17,222 nt of DNA. It comes from Sphingopyxis sp. UBA6723 (GTDB lineage: Bacteria; Pseudomonadota; Alphaproteobacteria; Sphingomonadales; Sphingomonadaceae). This document shows, one piece after another, positions 7,138-13,509 of this stretch. The notes beneath the pieces were generated by a model, which saw only the letters and a program-made list of their open reading frames with translations, did not search any database and was not told where the DNA came from. The DNA lies in NCBI RefSeq assembly GCF_002454115.1, contig NZ_DKIH01000009.1:501252-518473 (forward strand). The letters are read 5' to 3'. The position numbers were made by a program, and so were the translations under genes. Position 1 is the stretch's first letter. Each line of letters opens with the position of its first letter.

Positions 7138-8622
7138 TTACGCTGGCGTGGGCACCTCATCCTTCTTGCCCAGCCCGCTCCAGTCGATGCTCCGCGTCAT
7201 GTACATCACCCCGGCGAGGGCAAAGAACATCAGCACCGAACCGATGAGCAATGAATAAGCCTCCAGGTTCAGCAGCACATAAAGCAGCGCATACAGCCCG
7301 ACGAGCATCGCGGCCAGAAAGCGCGCCCGCTTCCAGCTTTTCAGCACCGCGGCGCTATAGAACGCCAGCAGCCCGATGATCGCCGCCGACGCCAGCATAT
7401 AAGCGAAGGTGAAGCCGATCACCTCGGCAAAGGCGAGCAGCAGCACGAAGAACAGCACCAGCGCGATGCCGGTCAGCAGATATTCGGCGGGCGCGACCCG
7501 CGCCCCCGCGATGATGTCGAACATCAGGAACGCGACAAAGGTAAAGCCGATGAACAGGAAGCCGTATTTGATCGCACGATCGACCTGACTGTACAGGTCG
7601 ACGGGTTCGATCAGGCTGATCGCCACCGCTTTGGCGGTCCCGCCCGACGCTTCACCCGCGCTGCCATCGCTTGGCGCCGAAACGGCTACCGCCTCGACAT
7701 AGGCATCGCGCGGGCCATAGTTGGTCGTCACTGGCGGCGACAGATCGCCGGTCAGCACCTGCGCCTGCCCGAGCGCCAGGTTCGGCACCGCATAGGTCGC
7801 CGTGAAGCCACTTGCCGTCACGCTGCGCTTCGCGGGCAGGAAATCGCCGCCAAAGCTCGGGTTCGGCCAGCTCGATTTCACCGTCCAGCGCGTATCGACG
7901 CCGCGCGGGATCAGCTTGAAATCGCCCAGCCCGCGCACCCCGATCTTGTAATCGACCTTCAGCGGCGCCGCGGCGCTCCAGTCCACGAACGCGAACGTCC
8001 CCGAATTGCCAGTCGAGAGGAGGCCTTTGCCGGGCTGTAGCGGCAGCGGCGTGCCGTTGACCGCCACGCTGTTGCCATCGACCAGCCCGCGCGCGTCGCT
8101 GACGCCCAGCCGCACTTCGGCGCGGTCGAGCATCAGCGCCTCGCGCGCAACGCCGAACCGAGCGATGTCGGCGGGCAGCACGAAATCGGCGCTGCCGGCA
8201 ATCTGGCTTTCGTAAACGACGGTCTCGTAAATCGCCTTTTTGCGCTTTTCGGGTTTGATGACGACATCGGCCGCATTGGCTTGCGGCGACAGATAGAGGT
8301 TGCGGATCGTGTTGACCGTCCGCGTCACATCCTTGCCATTTTCGGTCACCGTCGTCGTTTCGGTCGCGCGATAGGGGATGACGATCACCGGTCCGGCGAT
8401 CGTCTGTTGCCCGCCCCAACCCTGGCCGATCGACGCCTGCGCCGTTTCGGCCTGCTGCTGGCGATCCCACAGCAGGCCATAGATCATCAGCAGCGGGACC
8501 ATCAGCGCCACCGCGATCAACACCGCGATGGCCAGCTTGACGCCCGGACTACGCTCGCTGCGCGCGGGCGGATTCGACGACGATACGGGGGGAACAGAAA
8601 CGCTCTGAGAAGCTTGAGTCAT
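7138..8622 (-). CDS. creD: Inner-membrane protein of the CreD family
   Basis: A 494-residue CreD-type protein (COG4452). In E. coli CreD is the last gene of creABCD and is induced by the CreBC two-component system; its biochemical role is poorly known. Features seen: a cytoplasmic N-terminus rich in Ser/Pro, a first membrane helix at about 29-51 (LAIAVLIAVALMVPLLMIYGLLW), the family stretch around GPVIVIPY, a large periplasmic beta-rich region to about residue 345, then five closely spaced hydrophobic helices (from YGFLFIGFTFVAFLMF to the C-terminus near GVMYMTRSIDW). No creB or creC neighbour is present in the window, so it stands alone here. Its start at 8622 has only a weak ribosome site. 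A terminator for the upstream porin separates the two transcripts. Confidence 0.9.
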   Translation of the reverse strand: MTQASQSVSVPPVSSSNPPARSERSPGVKLAIAVLIAVALMVPLLMIYGLLWDRQQQAETAQASIGQGWGGQQTIAGPVIVIPYRATETTTVTENGKDVTRTVNTIRNLYLSPQANAADVVIKPEKRKKAIYETVVYESQIAGSADFVLPADIARFGVAREALMLDRAEVRLGVSDARGLVDGNSVAVNGTPLPLQPGKGLLSTGNSGTFAFVDWSAAAPLKVDYKIGVRGLGDFKLIPRGVDTRWTVKSSWPNPSFGGDFLPAKRSVTASGFTATYAVPNLALGQAQVLTGDLSPPVTTNYGPRDAYVEAVAVSAPSDGSAGEASGGTAKAVAISLIEPVDLYSQVDRAIKYGFLFIGFTFVAFLMFDIIAGARVAPAEYLLTGIALVLFFVLLLAFAEVIGFTFAYMLASAAIIGLLAFYSAAVLKSWKRARFLAAMLVGLYALLYVLLNLEAYSLLIGSVLMFFALAGVMYMTRSIDWSGLGKKDEVPTPA

Positions 8623-8723
8623 GGGGGGAACACTCTCGCTGTTTCAATTGGTCGATGGATTTGCACGGTTCATCGACACGGTCAAGCGTGATGCGATGAG
8701 GCGCCCGCTGAAGCCATGCGCAC

Positions 8724-8759
8724 GAAAAAGGGGGCGGCCTCCCCCGAAGCCGCCCCCTT
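8724..8759 (-). terminator. Intrinsic terminator of the TorF-like porin gene
   Basis: Read on the minus strand, a GC-rich stem GGGGGCGGC pairs with GCCGCCCCC across a short purine-rich loop and is followed directly by TTTTTC. It lies 29 nt after the porin stop codon, the expected place for its rho-independent terminator, and insulates the porin from creD. Confidence 0.88.
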
Positions 8760-8787
8760 AACGCGTGGTCGCTGACCCGCTAGGCGA

Positions 8788-9537
8788 TCAGAACGACAAG
8801 CCCAGCGTAAAGACCACGGTTGGATCGAACAGGGTATCGACCGCGCCGATGCCCGACTTTTTGATATCGGTATCGATATATTGCACGGTGAAGGTCGCGG
8901 GACCGGCGGCGAACGAGGCGCCGACCATCCAGTCGAGATAATTGCCGCCAGGCGCCAGTGCGCCCAGCGAGCCATCGGTGTAACCAAGCGCGGCATTCAG
9001 CGTGACCGGAGTGTCGGGGATACCGTAGCCAAGGCCAAGGTTGAGATAGATATTGTCATCGCTGCCCAGCGAATTCTGATCGGGGGCATAGGCGACCATG
9101 CCGGTCGCCGAAACCGGGCCGATGTCGTGCGACAGCTTGCCGATGATTTCGACATAATCGCTGGGGCCGGCGAAATCCTGGTTGCCGGGATAGACATAAT
9201 AGGTGGCGCCGATATCGACCGTCGTACCCGGCGCAATCTCGGTCGCGAAACCGGCATAAAGGTCGAGCTCATATTTGCCGTACAGCGGGCTGTCGGGCAG
9301 GGTCGAACCCCAGACACCGGCATAGAAACCGCTCTCGTGGCTCACGGTCACGGTCGATTGAAGCGCGACCTTTTCATTCGACAGCGAAATACCGCGGAAG
9401 CGATAGTCCGACACGACCGAAATGCCGCCCGAAAGCGAGACCGGGCCGCTGGCTTCTTCTTCCTGAGCGAAGGCAGGCGTCGACATTGCGGACGCGGCGA
9501 GCAGCATGCCGAAACACGCTTTGGTAAGAAACTTCAT
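8788..9537 (-). CDS. TorF-family putative porin (TIGR02001-type outer membrane protein)
   Basis: A 249-residue outer-membrane beta-barrel candidate. A Sec signal peptide covers residues 1-24 (MKFLTKACFGMLLAASAM... ending AFA) with cleavage before QEEE. The mature part opens with SLSGGISVVSDYRFRGISLS, the hallmark of the TorF/TIGR02001 group of proteobacterial porin-like proteins, and alternates short amphipathic strands with turns, closing with the terminal phenylalanine (GLSF) that marks barrel proteins for BAM assembly. The start at 9537 is chosen over a longer in-frame ATG at 9651 because it begins the signal peptide and is preceded by AGGGGGAT. The gene has its own terminator (8724-8759) and a divergent partner, ispG. 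What it transports, if anything, is unknown. Confidence 0.88.
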   Translation of the reverse strand: MKFLTKACFGMLLAASAMSTPAFAQEEEASGPVSLSGGISVVSDYRFRGISLSNEKVALQSTVTVSHESGFYAGVWGSTLPDSPLYGKYELDLYAGFATEIAPGTTVDIGATYYVYPGNQDFAGPSDYVEIIGKLSHDIGPVSATGMVAYAPDQNSLGSDDNIYLNLGLGYGIPDTPVTLNAALGYTDGSLGALAPGGNYLDWMVGASFAAGPATFTVQYIDTDIKKSGIGAVDTLFDPTVVFTLGLSF

Positions 9538-9800
9538 GGGTGATCCCCCTAATAAAAACAACGGATCGTCCCGGCCTGCTGTACGCTGTCCACGCCTCTT
9601 CGTGCGGGCCTGTGACGACGAACGGCTTCGAAATTGCCGATTTTGCTGCAATGCACAAACAAAAATTGCGCGCGGTGCGGATTCCGCGCCAGAGTGTGTC
9701 TTTCGCGCAACAGCGGTGCGGATGACGCTTGCGCTTTGCCAAGCGCCCGCCGGACGGCTAAAGAGCGGCGCATCCTCCCTTCTCGATCGAGCCCGAACCC
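9538..9800. promoter_or_regulatory. Divergent intergenic region between the porin gene and ispG
   Basis: This 263-nt stretch must hold the promoters of both divergent genes. It includes an AT-rich patch near 9640-9670 (AAATTGCCGATTTTGCTGCA, then ACAAACAAAAATTG), the best place for promoter elements, but no -35/-10 pair is convincing enough to mark. A perfect 6-bp hairpin GCGCTT-tgcc-AAGCGC lies at 9731-9746, about 55 nt before the ispG start, in the likely ispG leader. No conserved coding sequence was seen; long antisense readings across it are shadows. Confidence 0.6.
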
Positions 9801-10952
9801 ATGAGCGATCACAATCCCGGCCTGCGCCCCTGGCGCGACATTGCCCGGCGCAGCAGCCGTCAGATCATGGTCGGCAACGTCCCGGTCGGCGGCGGCGCCC
9901 CGATCACGGTGCAGACGATGACCAACACGCTGACCAGCGATCCGGTCGCGACGATCGACCAGATCCGCCGCTGTGAGGAAGCAGGTGCCGACCTGATCCG
10001 CGTGTCGTGTCCCGACACCGATTCGACCGCCGCCTTGGGCAAGATCGTCCGCGCCGCGCGCATCCCGATCATCGCCGACATCCATTTCCACTATAAGCGG
10101 GCATTGGAAGCCGCCGATGCGGGTGCGGCCTGTCTGCGCATCAACCCCGGCAACATCGGCTCGTCCGAGCGCGTCGGCGAAGTCGTCCGCGCGGCAAAAG
10201 CGAACGGCTGTGCGATCCGCATCGGGGTCAACGCGGGCAGCCTTGAAAAAGACCTGCTCGAAAAATATGGCGAACCCTGCCCTGAGGCGCTGGTCGAAAG
10301 CGCGCTTGACCATATCAAGCTGCTGCAGGATCATGATTTTCACGAGTATAAGGTTGCGGTGAAGGCCAGCGACGTCTTCCTCGCGGTTGCGGCCTACGCG
10401 CAGCTCGCCGATGCGGTCGATTGTCCTCTGCACCTCGGCATCACCGAAGCAGGCGGCCTGATCGGCGGCACCGTCAAATCGGCGCTCGGCATCGGCAATC
10501 TGCTCTGGGCCGGAATCGGCGATACAATCCGCGTGTCGCTCTCGGCCGAACCCGAGGAAGAAGTGCGCGTTGGTTACGAAATCCTGAAATCCCTGGGCCT
10601 CAGAACCCGCGGCGTCCGTGTCGTCAGCTGCCCCAGCTGCGCGCGGCAAGGCTTCGACGTCATCCGCACCGTGCAAGCGCTTGAAGAAGCGCTCGGCCAC
10701 ATCAAGACCCCGATGTCGCTCTCAGTGCTCGGCTGCGTCGTCAACGGCCCCGGCGAAGCCCGCGAAACCGACATCGGCATCACCGGCGGCGGCAATGGCA
10801 AGCATATGGTCTATCTGTCAGGGGTCACCGACCATCATGTCGCCGACGCCGACATGATCAGCCATATCGTCAAGCTGGTTGAAGCCAAGGCCGCCGAGAT
10901 CGACGCGGGCAGCGCGGTCAGCATGGACGTGACGCACGGCAAGGCGGCGTAG
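9801..10952 (+). CDS. ispG: 4-hydroxy-3-methylbut-2-en-1-yl diphosphate synthase (MEP pathway)
   Basis: IspG (GcpE) converts 2-C-methyl-D-erythritol 2,4-cyclodiphosphate to HMBPP in the next-to-last step of the MEP isoprenoid pathway, using a [4Fe-4S] cluster. The 383-residue protein is full length. An N-terminal TIM-barrel opens with the family block GGGAPITVQTMTNT. The cluster ligands are clear: C277 and C280 in CPSCARQGFD, C312 in LGCVVNGPGEA, and E319 in NGPGE as the fourth ligand. The start at 9801 fits the family N-terminus (RPWRDIARRSSRQI), although the ribosome site is weak. It is transcribed alone, away from the porin, and ends before a palindromic element; the gene downstream is convergent. 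Confidence 0.95.
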   Translation: MSDHNPGLRPWRDIARRSSRQIMVGNVPVGGGAPITVQTMTNTLTSDPVATIDQIRRCEEAGADLIRVSCPDTDSTAALGKIVRAARIPIIADIHFHYKRALEAADAGAACLRINPGNIGSSERVGEVVRAAKANGCAIRIGVNAGSLEKDLLEKYGEPCPEALVESALDHIKLLQDHDFHEYKVAVKASDVFLAVAAYAQLADAVDCPLHLGITEAGGLIGGTVKSALGIGNLLWAGIGDTIRVSLSAEPEEEVRVGYEILKSLGLRTRGVRVVSCPSCARQGFDVIRTVQALEEALGHIKTPMSLSVLGCVVNGPGEARETDIGITGGGNGKHMVYLSGVTDHHVADADMISHIVKLVEAKAAEIDAGSAVSMDVTHGKAA

Positions 10953-10992
10953 GCGCGGTTAAGCGGCTAAAGCGGTCAGCATTAAATATGAG

Positions 10993-11080
10993 CCGTTTGC
11001 CCTGAGCTTGTCGAAGGGCCGCTCTTTCTTTTGACGCCGCAAGAAGAAGAACGGTGCTTCGACAAGCTCAGCACGAACGG
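10993..11080. repeat. Palindromic element between ispG and the convergent iminopeptidase gene
   Basis: The 88-nt element begins CCGTTTGCCCTGAGCTTGTC and its far end is the inverted relative, GCTTCGACAAGCTCAGCACG followed by AACGG. The central TTCTTTT and AAGAAGAAGAA also pair, so almost the whole unit can fold into one long stem. Its outer end CCGTTCGTG (read from the right) equals the outer end of the palindrome at 5797-5875 while the inner core differs. The rest of the gap (10953-10992 and 11081-11114) shows nothing recognisable. Confidence 0.87.
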
Positions 11081-11114
11081 ATTGGGAGATGATGCGGATT
11101 TAACGCACGACACG

Positions 11115-12209
11115 CTATGCGCGTACTAGCGGTGCCAACCCATCCATCACCGCGGTCAGCGCCAGCGCATTTTCGCGCTCCATCGCGCTATGCCCGGCAT
11201 TGGTGACGACATAGCTTAGCGGCTCGCCCCCCGCCGCGCGGAGCGCCGCGACCAGCCGCGACGCCTGCGTCAACGGACAAACCTCGTCGAAGCGGCCGTG
11301 GACGATGTGGATCGGGATCGCCGCGAGCGTAGCGATATTGTCGAAGAAATGCCCCGCTGGCAGGAACAGCTGGTTGGCGAAATAATGCGCCTCGATCTGC
11401 GCAAAACACAGCGCGAAATCAGCCTCGCCGAACTTGCCGGTGTCGGCGGCTTCGGGGATCATGTTCGAAATCACCCCCTCCCACAGCGACCAGGTCACCG
11501 CCGCTTCCATTTGCCGCGCCTTTTCCGCCGCGCTGGCCGGCACCATGTCGAAAATCGCCTTGTACGACGCCATGACGTCGCCGCGCTCGGCGGGGGTCAG
11601 GACGTTCAGCAGCGCCGACCACTCATCGGGATATTTGATATAAGCCCCCGGCGCGGTCAGACCATAAGGGTCGGCTTCCCAAGTCGCGGCATTGCCCTGA
11701 TACAGATAGTCGAGATCTTCCCTCGCGCCCAAAAAGATGCCGCGCAGGATCAGGCTGGCGCAATGCGCCGGGTGCGCAATCGCATAGGCCATTGCCAGCG
11801 TGCTGCCCCAACTGCCGCCGAACACATGCATCGGCCCGGTGATACCGAGATGGTCGCGCAGTTTCTCGATATCGCCGATCAGATCGGCGGTGGTGTTTTT
11901 AGACAGCGCCGCCCCCGGTCCCGCCGACGCGACATTGGGCTCGCTTTTGCCGCACCCGCGCTGGTCGAACAGGATGACACGATAGCGCCCAGGATCGAAA
12001 AAGCGGGCCATCGCCGGGGCGCAAGCGCCGCCGGGGCCGCCGTGCAGGAACATCACCGGCTCGCCCGCCGGGTTGCCATATTCTTCCCAGTAAATGCGGT
12101 GCGCGGGTTCGCGATCAACCTCCAGCCAGCCGAAGTTCAGGCAGGGCGGCTGGGGATAGACCCAATCGTCGCCGATCTTGCTGCTCGCCTGAAGCCGGGA
12201 AAAATCCAT
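11115..12209 (-). CDS. pip: Proline iminopeptidase (alpha/beta hydrolase, peptidase family S33)
   Basis: A cytoplasmic 364-residue aminopeptidase that releases N-terminal proline from peptides. The oxyanion block HGGPGG is at 56-61, DQRGCGKSEPN follows at about 82-92, and the nucleophile elbow GGSWGS places the catalytic serine at S133. The triad is completed by D308 in HGRFDEVCP and H340 in NAGHSAME. The C-terminal half has the helical cap typical of family S33. The start ATG at 12207-12209 is preferred to the longer in-frame reading from 12275 because GAGGA precedes it at proper distance. It lies 96 nt downstream of the EEP lipoprotein gene on the same strand, so co-transcription is possible but not shown. 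The gap contains no visible terminator. Confidence 0.92.
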   Translation of the reverse strand: MDFSRLQASSKIGDDWVYPQPPCLNFGWLEVDREPAHRIYWEEYGNPAGEPVMFLHGGPGGACAPAMARFFDPGRYRVILFDQRGCGKSEPNVASAGPGAALSKNTTADLIGDIEKLRDHLGITGPMHVFGGSWGSTLAMAYAIAHPAHCASLILRGIFLGAREDLDYLYQGNAATWEADPYGLTAPGAYIKYPDEWSALLNVLTPAERGDVMASYKAIFDMVPASAAEKARQMEAAVTWSLWEGVISNMIPEAADTGKFGEADFALCFAQIEAHYFANQLFLPAGHFFDNIATLAAIPIHIVHGRFDEVCPLTQASRLVAALRAAGGEPLSYVVTNAGHSAMERENALALTAVMDGLAPLVRA

Positions 12210-12305
12210 CGCCGCTGTCCTCGCTGGTATCGATAGGGGATGCACTCGCTTAACCGCCGCAGCGATCATGTCCACCCGGCAGTTCTCGTGATGCCGCGCG
12301 CCGCG

Positions 12306-13391
12306 TCAACAGGCCGGCGCCGCCGCGGCCATCCCCACCGGCCAGCGCAGTTCGTACGTCACCATAAACCCGTCGTGGTCCGACAAACGCGGGCCGCTGG
12401 CGCCGCCGTCGAATACCGCCTCGACGCGGATGGGCCGCACCGCTAGCTGTTCGCCGTTCGCAAAGAATTGGAGGTCCTGCGTGTCCATCCACGGCGCGTC
12501 GCCATCCCACGACATCCGCACATCGCATCCCGAACCGGGATCGACGCAGTGTTCGTGCACCAGCGTCAACGGATGGTGCGCGGAAAATTCGGCCCATCGC
12601 CCCTCTGCATGGCGCATGTTGAAATCGCCGCCGAAAATCAGCGGCACAGCGACGTTTTCAGTCGCCGCGATGAACGCCGATGCGATCTCGGCTTGCCGTG
12701 CATGGGCCTCGCCATTGCGCCGGTCGGAAACCCGCGATGCCCGGCGCGCGTTCATATGGGTGTTATAGACGTCGATCGGCGTCGGCACGCCCGGTACGGC
12801 AATTCGCGCCAGCATGACCCCTTTATTCGACAGGCAATCAAAGCCCGCGCAGGCGCGCCGACCATAGGCGGCGGCAGCGCTCTCGACGATCGGAAAGCGT
12901 GACGCGATAGCGAGCCCGCCGCCAAGCAGCTTTATGCCGAGCTCGCCCTTCAACGGTTTGGCATTGCCCGTCATCGGGTCGCCCCCCCTGACAAAGGCCG
13001 GTGTCGTGCGCCGCGGTCCCGGCGCGATCGCCGGATAGCCCGACGCGGCCACCGCGCGCTTGGCAGCGCCGCTGAACATCTCCTGAAACAGGATGATGTC
13101 CGCGCCGCTGCCGTCCGCGCGCGCCGCGTTCAGCCGTTCGCCGATTTCGCGAAGTTCGCGCGCCCGCCCCTTGCGCGCCGGCCAGCCCAGCCCCTCCAGA
13201 TTATAGGTTAGCACCGACAAGCGCGCGCTCGCTTCGCGGCCATCCGCCGAATGCGCGACCGCGGCAGGCGGCGCCGCATCGCACGCCATCACGCGCAGCG
13301 GCGGCGCCGTCCCACAGGCGCCCAGCGCCAGCGCGGCGGCGCCGATCCACATCATGCCGATCGGACGCGCGGATGACGGGTCATGGCTCAT
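12306..13391 (-). CDS. Endonuclease/exonuclease/phosphatase-family lipoprotein
   Basis: A 361-residue protein with the Mg-dependent EEP fold shared by DNase I, exonuclease III, sphingomyelinases and inositol phosphatases. Motifs in order: N64 in LTYNLEGLG, Q103-E104 in IILFQEMF, NTHMNA, GGDFN at 254-258, and the catalytic SDH at 337-339. The N-terminus has a hydrophobic stretch MMWIGAAALALGAC with lipobox LGAC, so C26 is probably lipidated and the enzyme sits in the envelope facing the periplasm or surface. The start is uncertain: ATG 13391 is used here, but the paired ATGs at 13355/13352 immediately before the hydrophobic core would give a more usual lipoprotein signal, and none has a strong ribosome site. 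Whether it acts on DNA, phospholipids or other phosphodiesters cannot be told. Confidence 0.82.
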   Translation of the reverse strand: MSHDPSSARPIGMMWIGAAALALGACGTAPPLRVMACDAAPPAAVAHSADGREASARLSVLTYNLEGLGWPARKGRARELREIGERLNAARADGSGADIILFQEMFSGAAKRAVAASGYPAIAPGPRRTTPAFVRGGDPMTGNAKPLKGELGIKLLGGGLAIASRFPIVESAAAAYGRRACAGFDCLSNKGVMLARIAVPGVPTPIDVYNTHMNARRASRVSDRRNGEAHARQAEIASAFIAATENVAVPLIFGGDFNMRHAEGRWAEFSAHHPLTLVHEHCVDPGSGCDVRMSWDGDAPWMDTQDLQFFANGEQLAVRPIRVEAVFDGGASGPRLSDHDGFMVTYELRWPVGMAAAAPAC

Positions 13392-13456
13392 GACAGGATC
13401 ATAACCCGTCGCCGCCGACGCGTCACCGGCAATTGGACCGCACCCACACACCCATG

Positions 13457-13487
13457 AAAAAAGGGGCCGCCTCTCGGCAGCCCCTTT
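13457..13487 (-). terminator. Intrinsic terminator of the truB-rpsO-pnp transcript
   Basis: On the minus strand AAAGGGGCTGCC is followed by a short loop and GGCGGCCCCTTTTTTC: a strong GC stem (GGGGC pairs with GCCCC, plus inner pairs) and an uninterrupted T run. It starts 22 nt after the pnp stop codon and separates pnp from the EEP lipoprotein gene, whose promoter must lie in the short interval 13392-13456. Confidence 0.9.
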
Positions 13488-13509
13488 CCTGTTTCGATAA
13501 ACCGAAGGC

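Noticed and set aside
9549..10700. A 383-residue minus-strand frame opposite ispG
   Set aside because: Shadow of ispG; the real minus-strand gene next to it begins at 9537 with a signal peptide in another context.
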